Shown here piece after piece: positions 51,301-61,209 of a stretch of 64,000 nt of DNA. The position numbers and the translations under genes were made by a program. Origin of the DNA: Halichondria panicea (lineage: Eukaryota; Porifera; Demospongiae; Suberitida; Halichondriidae); contig NC_087377.1 of NCBI RefSeq assembly GCF_963675165.1, forward strand, positions 10,402,632 to 10,466,631. Reading direction: 5' to 3'. Position 1 is the stretch's first letter; every line of letters starts with the position of its first letter. The notes below the pieces were generated by a model that did not search any database, had not been told where the DNA came from, and saw only the letters and a program-made list of their open reading frames with translations.

Positions 51301-54300
51301 GACCGTCCTTAAACGACTGCCTTTACACAGAACTGAAGTTTAGAAAGAACATAAGGGACATCATTTTGAGATTTCAAGTCCATAAGGTGGCCCTAGCCGC
51401 AGATATAGAGAAGGCCTTTTCCTCGTGATATCTGTGGTGGAGAAAGATAGGAAGGTGTTGAGGTTCCTATGGGTGATGGCATCATGAATAATATATCACC
51501 CAAGATCATTACACTTCACTTCAAGAGAGTCATGTTTGGCGTGTCGTCTAGCCCATTCTTGCTGAATGCCGCAATTCACTGTTGGGTTTATATCCCCAGT
51601 AGCTATTCGTTGTTCCAAGAGTTGTGCGAGGAAAAGGTGGATTGAGACGAATCTCTCCCACATCACTTACTTACTGCGAACTTTAGTGTTTAGTTTACGG
51701 CATAGTGCACCCTTTACCATTCCAAGGTGCTACTTTGACAGTCTGTCTGTACCGACTACTTCTTGGAGCCTTATGGGATTTTGTGACGTGTCAAAGACAG
51801 CTGTTGTGTACCTTCACTCTAAGTCAGTGTTGTCTGGTTACTCCGCAAGCTTTGTTGCTTGCAAGACACGGGTCGCTCCCATCAAGACTCAGACCATTCC
51901 TCGTTAGGAGCTGCTCTCTGCCCTGCTTCTAAGCAGACAATGTGTCCCAAGCTCTATCACCGGAGTTGCTGCTTGGCGGAGCCCAGCTACCTCACAGACT
52001 CGAAGGTGTTCAATTAAGGACAAGATAAGTCATTTGTGCAAAATTGTATCAACCAGATCCGAGGTGTAACACAGACGGTGTAATGCATGGACACATTGTG
52101 CAGGCAAGGACAACCCTACCGATATCCCTTCTAGGGCGGCTATATGGTCCCTGTTGGCTCCAAACTGAAATCCCTGACGATACAGAGTTGACGGAGATGC
52201 CAGAGTCGTGCAAGCTTGAACAGAAGAACATCTGCTGCCCTATATTGGTAATGGATCGCCAAATCAGTATTAGATCACTAATCAAGTGTGAGAACTTCAG
52301 CTCCAAGGAACGATTGTTTCGAGTGACAGCATAATTATGTTTTAAGGTTCATTGAATTGCTGAAGAAACATTCTAGGCCACCCAACCACCTCACTCACAA
52401 AGAATTACAGCAAGCCCAATCTTACTGGATCAAGGAGGCACAGTGCTTTCTCAGGAAGAGGCCAGTGTTCAAGGTCTGGCAACAGCAGTTCGGCCTATTT
52501 TTGGACAAAAGTGGAGTGTGGAGATCATGCAAGGGACTTGGAAATGGTGACCTCCCAATTGCGACTAAACACCCAGTGTTTCTGAATTCCCAACATTATT
52601 AATTTTAACCACTCTGATTGCTCATTACGCTCACACTGTATTCAGCACAATGGTATCTGTGAGACTCTGACCGAGGTACGAGATAAGTTTTGGGTTATTC
52701 GTGGCAGAAGCTTTGTCAGCCGATACGATAGAAGACCGCAACACCCTCCAGCCGCACCCCCACTGCCGGCATGTAGAAGCTCCCGCATTCACATACACTG
52801 GTGTGGACTACGCCGCACCACTTTACATCAAGAGTCCTCAGGAATCCAAAGTATGGATATGTTGCGTCGTACGAGCCTAGAAGTAGTTCCGGACTTGACG
52901 GCGCAGTCCTTAATACGGTGTTTTAAAAGCTTTACAGTATTTACATTTCCCATTAAGGCAATGGAACTACATGTACATTCAAAGCCGCTTCCAAGATATT
53001 GCGTGATATTCTCAAGCACCCAGAAGTTGAGAGATTGTTGCCTCGAAAGGTCTTCAATTTAGAGGAGGCTCCACGGTGCGGAGGAATCTTTGAGAGGATG
53101 GGAAAGTCAGTAAAACGGTGTATGTGGAAAATCATCGGCAGAGGAAAATTGACTCTGGACAAGTTATAGACGGCTACAACTGAAGTTGAAATGATTGTAA
53201 ACTCGCATCTGCTCACTTACATTTCCATGGACAGCATCCAAGAAGCCGTTACTCCCTCTCATTATTTTGATGACTGGTCAGAGACTTGTGAGCTTATCAG
53301 ACGGTCCCTGTACAATGAAGAACTAAGTGAAGATTGTCGCATTTGACATTTCAAAGAGGATGATACATTTGAACACAGTATTGGAGCAGCATTTTTGGAA
53401 ACGATGGGAGAAAGATTGTCTTCTGGAACTCAAAGAGGCGCATCATCACGGCAAACACCCAAGGAGAAACACTGTGACAAGATCGCTTTGAGCGGCATGG
53501 TACTGATACCGGGAGACGGCAAACCATGAGGGTTTTGGAAGCTAGCTAAAGAGGAAAGTCTGATAACTGGGAACGATGGCCAAACCCGAGGTGCTGTGGT
53601 CAGAGTGGCATCTGCTGATCGGCGACCTACTCTGCTGAGGCGTCAACTCCAGCTCCCATACCCACTATAGAGATTTACGATAAAAACAAATTCTTCAGTG
53701 GCCGACAATGATTCTGATCAGTCGACCGCTGAACAAGTTTCTCGAAGTTGATCGAGGTGTCGCTGCAGAGAATGTAAGAGAGATTTCGAATAAACCAAAG
53801 ACTCGCTGAACACTTAACTATGTACCTATAGTTGACTTGGCCGTCAACTGTGGGGAGTGTTATGTTCTATTAGATATAATTATTCCATTTATTGTCATGT
53901 GATACTCACATTGATACATTGAAAATACTGAAGTGAACAGTTAACTTAAGTACATGCATATAAGGAATAGTTCGCAATATCATAGACTTCAAAAGAAGCA
54001 TTCGTAACATGAAGTGACTATAACATAGCAGCTGTATAGCTATCAGTAAATATAGTGGGTGAATGTGCTTGATGTGGGATTGTCTCAGAAAAAACTAAGC
54101 AGATATCGGGAGCAGTGTTTCTACTTTCTTAAACGCACCAAGCCTCAAACCAACGTCATGGCACACTGCCTTTACCTATAGCATCACGTGAGGCGTTATC
54201 TATCCCTCTCTTTCGTTTATCTATATGCATGGTTTAATGATGAAGCTCCCTTGTGAATGTAAGTGCATACTTCTTTTTAATAATTTATAGACATTTTTAA

Positions 54301-54723
54301 TTCCCAACCTCCAGCCATAATCTGCCCCGCTGTGCCCTCGCCAAACGACGGTACTACTGACTTTGGTGAAGCCTTATCTGATGAAAATAACACCTATGCT
54401 TTTGATACGGTAGCTATCTACAGCTGTGGCACTGGGTTTTCTCTAGTTGGTAACAACACAAGGACTTGTACTGGAAATGGCAGTAGCACTATTGGTGCAT
54501 TTGATGGAGAGCCTCCAATCTGCGTAGGAGAATGTAAGATTATAGCACATTTGATCATACAGAGAGTATTTATTGCTTTTTTTTCACAGCTGCAGTTAGC
54601 TCAATTTCATTGGTCCTCTCTATTACTGTACCCATTGTGATGATTTCGACTCTACTAGCTCTACTAGCTCTAGGTGGAGGATACATTATTCTTGCTCGCC
54701 TCCGGAAAAAGTCTGCTAAATAA
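36394..54723 (+). CDS. Gene C: IgGFc-binding domain, EGF, four sushi domains, TM; proposed 799 aa
   Basis: Exons: 36394-36478 (signal peptide, NAILTLTILMFAHKEVSC, donor GTAAGA), 46843-48189, 48245-48460, 48560-48745, 48806-49018, 54315-54533 and 54590-54723, totalling 2400 nt. Every junction is phase 1. The large exon matches the N-terminal IgGFc-binding domain (GNKFVIGFLRN at its start; GSDCGLVPSSSNGCETMVEQ, LTVRGGPFMMIIPP later), about residues 29-450. An EGF-like module follows (CNCGQNSICLNNIGQFNCRC). Four sushi/CCP domains occupy one exon each (VATYSCDTGF, NTRTCTGDGS patterns, 62-73 aa). The last exon gives a membrane span and a tail of about ten residues (LARLRKKSAK). Probably a surface adhesion or recognition protein. 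The link from the signal exon across a ~10.4 kb intron is inferred from phase; exons from 46843 on are firm. The intron at 49019-54314 holds a BEL/Pao remnant. Confidence 0.8.
37719..38008. mobile_element. 290 bp TIR element, CCTCGA..CCAGGCCG family, with nested repeat
   Basis: TAGCCTCGAATCCAGGCCG at the left; CCAGGCCGTATTTTAATCGG then TCTCGAGGCT at the right. AGAGATAGACT is repeated at 37708-37718 and 38009-38019. The middle carries a TACCGTATAGCGGGTAATTTT hairpin (about 37810-37890) of the type seen at 387-582. Confidence 0.8.
38290..40310 (+). mobile_element. Ty3/Gypsy retrotransposon remnant, internally deleted
   Basis: TGGCGACAAGGATCC at 38341 looks like the primer-binding site after a 5' LTR end. 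A gag-like frame follows (FDRSVEDWVSYTERMEQYFV), with stops. At 38795-39300 come LLAEHRLTLEKAFSTAQSME and an aspartic protease start (QVDTGASLSLIS). At 39434-40306 the pol frame jumps from the beginning of the reverse transcriptase (FYKARPFPRN) directly to its thumb (LKSFLGMLNYY) and the RNase H (LACDASPYGLG, SDHKPLEHLF). The catalytic palm is missing, and no integrase or 3' LTR was found. It lies in gene C intron 1. Confidence 0.88.
40938..40983. repeat. 46 bp minimal hairpin of the CCTCGA TIR family
   Basis: TAGCCTCGAATCCAAGGCC and its mirror (TTGGGATCGAGGCTA) are almost back to back. This is the smallest member in the window: little more than two ends. Confidence 0.7.
41077..41650 (-). pseudogene. 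OB-fold / zinc-ribbon protein fragment with premature stop
   Basis: Read on the minus strand from an acceptor-like CCTAG near 41646: SGSVWQEAIG, ESYYITKLTVRVFRGEYSVS, GATVIAVKKFEKFNA, then TGA in frame. The same frame continues TYCKGKVKVVEDD, ECSKCGATLLLSRC, FVTVVVYNDLIKAI and SLLKAKPFDITYNQ to a stop at 41077. The layout (beta-rich OB region, CxxC...CxxC ribbon, second OB part) resembles single-stranded-DNA-binding (RPA-like) proteins. The TGA falls where the first ribbon cysteine should be. It could be a host gene piece or transposon cargo; it lies on the opposite strand inside gene C intron 1. Confidence 0.55.
42020..42770 (+). repeat. Dispersed repeat family copy (ATGCCTCGGTGCGCATGCGC start)
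   Basis: Starts ATGCCTCGGTGCGCATTCGC, then a (TG)n tract, GCTGCTCAAGGAT, AGTGCAAGTAAGAGTTTCTA, and ends near TTTTGGCATCGATCGTTTTTA. Other copies in the window: 45790-46402 (minus), 56074-56480 (plus) and a partial near 62500-62570 (minus). No ORF. This copy is split by the 42335-42670 element. Confidence 0.8.
42335..42670. mobile_element. 336 bp TIR element nested in the dispersed repeat, 10 bp duplication
   Basis: AGTCTCGAATACCAGCCGG at the left and its mirror at the right, arms ~65 bp including GTAAGCGTGGGCGGGAGAG. CAAGAGAGCT occurs on both sides (42325-42334 and 42671-42680). The copies of the host repeat at 56385 and 45865 show the undisturbed site. Its ends resemble the CCTCGAATCCAGGCCG family. 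Confidence 0.85.
43365..43640. mobile_element. 276 bp palindromic TIR element
   Basis: GTTACTATTATAGACGGGTA at the left, TACCCGTTTATAATAGTAAC at the right. A+T-rich interior with no ORF; a MITE of undetermined superfamily. A lone TAGCCTCGATCCCAGGCCG end lies just upstream at 43276-43295. Confidence 0.8.
44017..44749. mobile_element. 733 bp hAT-like element with a nested inverted repeat
   Basis: CAGTGGCGGATCCAGG at the left and CCGGATCTGCCACTG at the right, a terminus seen in many animal hAT elements. Runs of G/C follow each end. Inside, GTGCAACATGGCATATAATT (about 44119) and TGCCATATA/GTGCAATATATGG near 44490-44540 form another palindrome. No transposase frame; non-autonomous. Confidence 0.75.
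45250..45345. repeat. Perfect-looking palindrome GACAGCGTGCAATTAC
   Basis: TTGACAGCGTGCAATTACTTGATAGGTAATTGCACGCTGTCAA folds on itself around 45309, followed by TGACGACGTGCAAGTACTG. The related block at 46640-46725 shares GTTATTCGAA, GTCAATGACGACGTGCAA-like sequence and AATTACTG, so this is a second copy of the same element in the same intron. Confidence 0.7.
45446..45500. repeat. Short hairpin, 21 bp stem
   Basis: GTGGGTATAAATGTTTGCGGT and ACCGCAAACATTTACACCCTC flank a 13 bp loop. A small MITE or stem-loop; purpose unknown. Confidence 0.7.
45790..46402 (-). repeat. Dispersed repeat copy, minus orientation, with nested Tigger-like insert
   Basis: Reverse of 42020-42770: from GCATGCGCACCGAGGCATAA at 46385-46402, through a (CA)n tract at 46312-46340, to CGATCGATGCCAAACGTTTA at 45799. 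It is interrupted at 46073-46253. Confidence 0.8.
46073..46253. mobile_element. 181 bp Tigger/pogo-like MITE
   Basis: CAGTGGAACCTCTGTTAACAACC start, AGAGGGGTTCCC end, TATA on both sides, consistent with a TA target. The copies of the surrounding repeat at 42130 and 56180 lack it, giving the empty site. A related start CAGTGGAACTACCATTAACG lies at 35820. Confidence 0.75.
49242..49945. mobile_element. 704 bp Tigger/pogo-like element with a nested TIR element
   Basis: CAGTAGAACCTCGCTAATCC at the left; GGATTAGCGAGGTTCTACGG and TACTG at the right. Inside, ATAGACTTTAGACGGG (about 49333) is mirrored by CCCGTCTAAATAGACTT (about 49612), a second element nested in the first. It lies in the sushi3-sushi4 intron of gene C. 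Confidence 0.75.
50120..54065 (+). mobile_element. BEL/Pao LTR retrotransposon remnant in gene C intron
   Basis: AGTGAACAGTTAA..AAGTACAT..AATAGTTC is shared by about 50144-50210 and 53931-53990, marking decayed LTRs; the 3' LTR probably begins near TGTTATGTTCTATTAG at 53859. In order: a protease-like region (LIGSDHYWKIITCK, GWILSAPTCG), reverse transcriptase (IRQDKLTTKLRVVYNASAK, VALAADIEKAF, FGVSSSPFLLNAA) and integrase pieces (RCGGIFERMGKSVKRC, VEMIVNSHLLTYISMDSIQE). Dozens of stops and frameshifts make it inactive. Same strand as gene C, in the intron between sushi 3 and sushi 4. The leader holds three GGCAAGGGC(CAGTTTCTA) repeats at 50375-50420. Confidence 0.88.
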
Positions 54724-56073
54724 CATTTAACTATAATTATTATCATTACTGTAATCATGCAATTAGTCTATGCAAAACTGCATGATATCACCGGCCATGT
54801 ATTGATTGAAGAGAAAGGGCCAAGTTGGCAATGGAGGCAGTTCACATGATTTACGTACACACACAGAGAAAAGAGGTGTACTGTTTTAGACCCTGTGAGC
54901 GTGTGCTATATTAGCACCGTGGTGTGCTAAACAGTGATTCAGCACACTACATGTGCTGTTTTGTAGGCATATAGCACAGCCTACGTGTTGTATTGGTGTG
55001 CTTTTTCATGGCTTGTAATTTTAATGTTCGATTACATGTGCTAAATGTAATGGTTGTGCTGAAACAGGTAAACATGCTAATTCAGCACAGTGTGCTGTTT
55101 TCAGTACCAAATAAGGGCATGCAGTACAACAAATGTGCAGCTGCAGCTGCATAGCAACAAAGATTTTTTTAAATTTGCTGTTCTTGCAAAGAAGAAAAGA
55201 AGTTGAGTTTAGACATGGTTTGAGAGCTGTTTGACAAAACTGTGTAACTAGGTAAGTTTCCCTCAACATGCTGAACAATGCTGTACAATGTAATTGCACA
55301 GCTATTGTATATTATTATTGTACCAGGGTGTCATACAGTACACAGTACAGGGGGAGTATTCTCCTCTGGCTCCAATCCCCTCCCTCCCTAAAATTTGCAT
55401 TCAGGTATTTAATAGTAATGTTGTATGACTGAGTATCATAGCCTGCATACTAACCAGGGTATTGAAATAACATGCAGTTGACTTTTTTAGCTTAAAAGAA
55501 TGCCTTATATTTCCCTCTCTACTTTAAAATCCTGTATGACACCTTGTAATAACTCTACAATATAATATGCAGGAAGGACAAGCAAGTAAAAGGTTGAATG
55601 GGGCTCAAACAAAGTGGAGACCAATTGAAGCATATAATTATTGCCCAAGTTTCATAGCACAATAACTTCTTCTAATTACAGTGCCACTCTAATTGAAGGG
55701 CCAAGTTCACAAAATAAATTATCCAATGGTTTCGTAATGCCTTAAGCGCCAAGTTGCTAGCGCTTACATAATTAGAAAAAAATGACGCATTCTTAATTCG
55801 AGGCTACACGTACAACTGATCTGATAGCCTCGTGGAAACAGCTATACTATAGTACTCTACGTTACTAAGCACCACTCTAAATAATATTATAAGTGCTAAA
55901 CTGGAATTATGGTTTTTTCTTGTTCTATTTGTGCGCCACTGCAAATCTTTAGTGGCGCCGTAATTAGAAGAAAGACGGTATAGTAAGTGTGTTTGTTTGT
56001 GTGTGTATTTTCACTTGGATGCCACGGCACTGCGTTTACAGCTAGCTAGGATAGATAGCTTCAACTAATTATT

Positions 56074-56480
56074 ATGCCTCGGTGCGCATGCGCAAGCGAG
56101 GTATACGGTAGCGTGTTTGTGTGTGTGTGTAGACTATTTCAGCTGCTCAAGGATCAATGAAGTGCAAGTAAGAGTTTCTATAGGCTTCTAGTCATGTTTT
56201 CTTGGCATGCTATTTGTGGATTTGCAAAATAAAGCTTTGTTCTCGAGTTATGCCTAGTTTTGCTTACTTGGAATGCCATTGCAGCCTTTTCAGAAGAGTC
56301 CGTAGCAAAACTTGTTCACTGAGTGTTGCTACTCTACTTAGTAGTTAGCTCTGCACTAGAACGCTAGCTATTGGTAGCTGCAAGAGTGAGAAGAGAGCTG
56401 CAAGGCTCTGCTGACTTGCAGCCATTAATTTTAGACTTGAACTTTTGGCATCGATCGTTTTTAACAACAATCAGACGCCA
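56074..56480 (+). repeat. Dispersed repeat copy, uninterrupted
   Basis: Same family as 42020-42770 and 45790-46402: ATGCCTCGGTGCGCATGCGC, a (TG)n tract, GAGTTTCTATAGGCTTCTAG, GAGAAGAGAGCTGCAAGG, and end TTTTGGCATCGATCGTTTTT. It shows the empty sites for the nested elements in the other two copies. Confidence 0.85.
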
Positions 56481-57910
56481 ACTGCCACATAATCACAGAG
56501 TGAAAAACCATGCCATTCGCAAAAATACACCCAATTTCCTCTCACGTCTTCAAAATGGTGGTCGTACTTTTTTGGATGTACTATTAATTATTGTTATAAG
56601 AATTGATGTGAAAAAAAATATTGCAGGATGATGTTGAAAGTGACACGTGTTGGAGAGAGCATTATACTGGACACCCTTGTATGACCACACCACTATAAAG
56701 TATCAACATAATTGGAGGTATGTATTATTATGCTGCTGTATTGCCACAATGTTTTAATTTAATGGTATAATTATTGGCTTTGCCCAAAAACACAATTGCA
56801 ACAATATACCATACTTATCTGACTTAAAGCCCCTCTGATGTATAGTTCCCTTTCAAGTATAGTTATCTGCCTATAATTATATAGCGGTCAATTATTTATC
56901 CCATTCCGTTTACGTAATACGTTTCCGTTTTGATAGTACTGTATTAAAAGCGTATTTTACTGTACCGTTGCTATATACCATTGCACTTTACAAATGCGGT
57001 GTGCTGTGTTTTTGAATGCAAAGCGACAATCCTCTAGTAACATATAATAATAATATGGTTATACCCAGCTAAATTATGCTTAGCTATATAAGCCTATAGT
57101 TCTACATAGGATTAACCAAGAAATAGAACGCACCATTCACTGCACTATTTATCTTAGCATAACTGCTAAAATAGCTAACTTACATGTATATAGCAAAGCT
57201 AGCAAGCTGCAAAATGCCGTGATAACTATAGCTGGATGGGTGGCCAAAGTAAATTTAACAACAGAAAAAAGCTCTTACTTGAGCGTTCTTTTTAATGTTT
57301 AATTTGCGCTGTATCAGTGTATGTAAACGGAACGGGGACTTTATATTTACCACTTTGTAAGTTCATAATAATTATTGTTAAAAATTGCTGCTAACGGAAA
57401 TCCCAAATTTCCTTGTGCGCAAAACGATTTTCGATTGCCACACACCCTCCTAATTAAAGCAAATCTATACTGCCACCTGTAGCATAATTATTGTCTGCCA
57501 GCCTTGCAGCTGTAGCTGTTCCTCTTAAGCTAACAGTTCTATCGATATATTTATATAGGACAACACAGTTTAATTAAACTTTCGTATTAAGCTTTGGTGT
57601 TGTTTAGCCCTTACAACGAGTATTGTCGATGGAAGACAACTTCTCAATCTGCTCTCTATACGAGATAATTGATGGGCCCGAATATTGATGCTGCTCTATA
57701 ATAGCACAACAAGAACTCATTTGCATTATCATAGTCTCGCAAACTTAATTGTGTAAAAAGTCTTACTAAGAGTTCATTAGGAAGAGTATACAACTCCACT
57801 AACCGTAGTAAGCATTCTGTCTAACCTACGTCACAACCACATGCTGTTGTATAAACTGTAAAATCTTTAAATTAATCTGCAATGAATGGATGAATAAACG
57901 TTAGTGATGA

Positions 57911-58174
57911 CAGGAGCCCATAAATAAGAGAAGGAGCGGCTAACTTCAACGTATACTCGGGGATCACGTTTCGTAATTGCCGGTGAAACCGCACTTCCTT
58001 GTTTGGAAGCGACTAAGTGCTTGCAAACCGCAGCCCTGTATTATGTATAACACGTGTATGAATTAAACCACTTAAGTGACTCTGCATATATGCATATATG
58101 GAAATGCGGTCATAACCACTTACGAAACGTGATCCCCGTAGTCAGCTGCTCCTTCTCTAATTTATGGGCTCCTG
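57911..58174. mobile_element. 264 bp TIR element with perfect 7 bp duplication
   Basis: CAGGAGCCCATAAATAAGAG at the left, TTTATGGGCTCCTG at the right. A second internal inverted block GGGGATCACGTTTCGTAA / TTACGAAACGTGATCCCC occurs at 57960 and 58122. GTGATGA is repeated at 57904-57910 and 58175-58181. Confidence 0.85.
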
Positions 58175-59149
58175 GTGATGATTACCACTAATTTTATTCA
58201 TTGCTTTTTCTTATCAGCATTGTTATTATTATTGTTGTATCTCAAGTGGCTGTGGTTACATGCAGTAGTGAGTTTGCCTCCTGTGTACAGTCTATTCGAG
58301 TAGCGTACTCTTCCTCTTGGTCTTATCTGTGTTATAGGACTCTTTCTGTAGCTACAATTCTTTGCTTTTGGCTCATGTACTTTTCCATGCACTCAGCATT
58401 TGTCATGGATCACAGCAAAGGCTTTTCTTATTTCGCCCCATAATATAAGTTTCATTATTGCAATGCATACTTTGTTTATGCTATGACTGTTGGTATGTAC
58501 CTAATCTATACGCACTTTAATTATTCTTATACTTGGTTATAATTCTACTGGCTTTATGTGACATATTTTTCTACTTCACGCATGCAGGTGTAATGCTGAG
58601 AAGTCAAAGGCAGTATCTTACAATTGCAGTGAACTGAGTGCAGACTTGCTAACTATGTTTAAAAAAATCTTTCACTTTTGTACATCCTCATCGTTTGTTT
58701 TAATACTGTATTGATGTATTGTTGTTTTTAATGTTTGAAATTGATTTAGCACAATACAATCAGCACAGCTGGTTCAGCACATCAGGTTGTTTAGCACATG
58801 TGCAAACGTGCTAAAACTGGAGACATTCGTTTAGCACGGTTTTCCGTGCTAAATTAGCACGTCTTTTTTCTCTGTGCAGATATAGATGGGCCTGAAACCA
58901 TCGGTGTTTCGCCCTAAAACTCCCGCGAAAACCAGGGAAACTTATTGTGTCTAATGCCTATACTTCTCAAAGACCCCTCCAACACTTAAACGCATGCCCC
59001 CTGATGGTAGGTATCATTTAGAAGTGAATAAAATAATTATGATCTTGATTTTCGTGAAGTAGCTAGAGGTACACAGAGCCTCTATCAGAGGCTTTTTCAT
59101 GCTTGTGTTCCTATAGCACCTATGATATAGTTAAGGTTATGTTACTATC

Positions 59150-59340
59150 ACAGCCAAAAATCCACGCGTCCGTTTCAGGCCGTTAGTTGAAAATGGGCCG
59201 TTAAGGACCCGTGAACGGCCTGTATACAGGATGTAGCCCATCCACGTCCTGTATGCAGGCTGTTCTCACGGGCTGTAAACAGGACGTTAGCCCACGTCCT
59301 GTACACAGGCTGTTGACAGCTGTAGCTTATGCGCATGCGT
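59150..59340. repeat. GC-rich cluster of CCTGTANNCAGG repeats
   Basis: CCTGTATACAGG, CCTGTATGCAGG, GCTGTAAACAGG and CCTGTACACAGG occur within ~90 bp, alternating with CGGCC/GGGCC blocks. A related cluster (CAGGCCGTTTGTACGGGCTG, TTTACAGGCTGTATG) lies at 61125-61190. Each core is itself palindromic. No coding sense seen. Confidence 0.6.
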
Positions 59341-59879
59341 TAGCTTGGGGCAGGGATGAAGTCACCTGAATACAAAATGAGAACGAGACAGAGCTCTGAG
59401 AAAAAATCCTGCTGCTCGTCACATGCACAAGAGGAACTGCTGGTCCAAAAAGACAACTTGAAGAGGACTATGCAGTCCATTACTATTAGTCTACCTGTGA
59501 ACAGAAAAAGGTGAAGCTGCATGTAGCAGCATATGTTATTATAGCAGTTACTGAACTTTCTCATAGCAGTTTGTTGTACTCTAGCTAGTTTTTTTAGCTC
59601 TGTAGTGAATTTGGCCTTAGTGCAGTTGGCTAAGGTCTGTAATTTCACCTCTGTTGTATGTTTATAAATTCAAGTTTGCACGTTGTTATGGACTTTTGAA
59701 ATTTTACAAGGTAAACATTTCGTTTTGCTTCTTTGAAATAATCCTCTTCATCGTAGGCTCCCGTCTGAATCTTTATAAGAGGTGTTGAAGAGGTTTGCTA
59801 ATCTCATTCCCTAGCATTCACATAACACGCGATCAAATTGACTTTAGATAATGCTGCCGAGTTGAAGTCTGGACTAATT

Positions 59880-60430
59880 ACGTAAGTGCCACTGTTCTGT
59901 TGTGTTTTGTGATGGGTTATTGCTTCTATAGACACTATAGATGTTGTCAGAAGAATAAACTAAAGATAAAGCAACAATTTCCTGGTAAGAAAATTCAGCA
60001 AGTTTGTTAATCTGTGTGAATAGTGGTGCATTGGTGTACAGTTTGCGACCCCTCTCCAAGATGAAGAAGAGCCCTTGTACAACACATTGTAATAATGTCA
60101 AGCTGTTGACTGACTTCATACTACGTCGGTAAGATTATTCACAGTGGTGTGTTCTTTTTTTAATCTCCAATCTCTTCTCCAGATTTGTTAATTGTTTTCA
60201 TCTCTAGAATTCATTATACATGTGAGTTTTTAGACGAATGATAAAGAGAATGCAACAATTGCCTGGTAAGCAACTTAGTTTAATCTATGTGAATAAGTAT
60301 TAATAGTGTACAGCTGGCAAGCTATCTCGGAGATGAAAAACGGCCCTTTAAGCTGTTCACTGACTTTATAGTACGCCGGTAAGCAGTGGTGTATTTTTTG
60401 TATAATTCCCAGTCTCTTCTCCTCAGAGTC
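59880..60430. repeat. ~300 bp tandem duplication, diverged
   Basis: 59955-60175 and 60240-60420 share GATAAAG..GCAACAATT.CCTGGTAAG, GTGTACAG, CAAG.TGTTGACTGACTT (or a close form), ACTACG/GTACGCCGGTAAG and TCTCTTCTCC in order, with many differences. Confidence 0.6.
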
Positions 60431-60523
60431 TATATAGTGTTGAAATTTGGGACATCCATTTAACACACTCTAATGCGCTGAAACAACACACAATCATACT
60501 GTTTTTCTGTATATCTTTGTGTA

Positions 60524-60852
60524 CCGTACTTATTCGATTTAAAGCGACCCTCCAAATATGCGACACCCTCGATCTTTTCCAATTTTCTGACCTCTAAAAA
60601 TAGCGATTGCAGCGTTCACAATTATTTTTTTATGTCGCGTCCTAAATAGAGGTCAAACCACAGCCTCGAATCCAGGCCGCAAGAAACAATGTAATTAAGC
60701 GGCCTATAATCGAGGACTAGAATAATCTCCAATTAGATGCGACTCTCTAAATATGCGACACCAGGACTTCAACATAATTTTTCAACCTCCAAAAGAAACG
60801 ACCTCTGACTTCGTAATTATTTAAAAGTGTCACTTTAAATCGAACAAGTACG
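60524..60852. mobile_element. 329 bp TIR element with a CCTCGA-family hairpin nested inside
   Basis: CCGTACTTATTCGATTTAAA at the left is mirrored by TTTAAATCGAACAAGTACGG. AAATATGCGACACC occurs twice (60555, 60748). The hairpin CAGCCTCGAATCCAGGCCGC ... GCGGCCTATAATCGAGGACT at 60661-60718 sits in the middle. Confidence 0.75.
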
Positions 60853-61209
60853 GCATCTGCACAAAAACAAGACAAATATAAATACATGCAGTAAGTTAGA
60901 CTTAGTATACTTATGTAGCGTTAACATACGGTTCAACTGGTTGTTTTTATCTGCAGTGCGACTGTGGGGATGTGAAGACACGGACATGATAATGAGAGAC
61001 ATATTATATAATAATTATAGCTGAACAATTAATATCTTGTTGTTTTCTTGTCTTCTTTGTCTTTGAATTGTGACCTTTGAAGCATGATACTAGCTTATTA
61101 ATTGTGCATGAGAACAGTGCAGAATACAGGCCGTTTGTACGGGCTGTTTACAGGCTGTATGTGAACGGCTTCGCCCTCGTCCTCGGAGGTTTACTGCCAT
61201 TTACTCGCC

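Larger units (their letters stand above)
54862..58876. mobile_element. 4 kb foldback element with GTGCTA-rich ends
   Basis: Left end CACAGAGAAAAGAGGTGTACTG, right end mirrored (TTTTTTCTCTGTG). Both ~230 bp ends are packed with GTGCTA/TAGCAC and GTGCTGA/TCAGCAC hexamers in both orientations (54895-55095 and 58745-58865), like transposase-binding subterminal repeats. The interior has no recognised transposase and carries a dispersed repeat copy (56074-56480) and a MITE (57911-58174). hAT-like is a guess; no target duplication seen. Confidence 0.65.

Noticed and set aside
56371-56631. 86-aa plus-strand ORF in the dispersed repeat
   Set aside because: Shared partly with the 42558-42794 ORF only because both lie in copies of the same non-coding repeat.
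58198-58443. 80-aa hydrophobic ORF after the 57911 MITE
   Set aside because: Starts right at the element edge, no splice or homology support; interior of the 4 kb foldback element.
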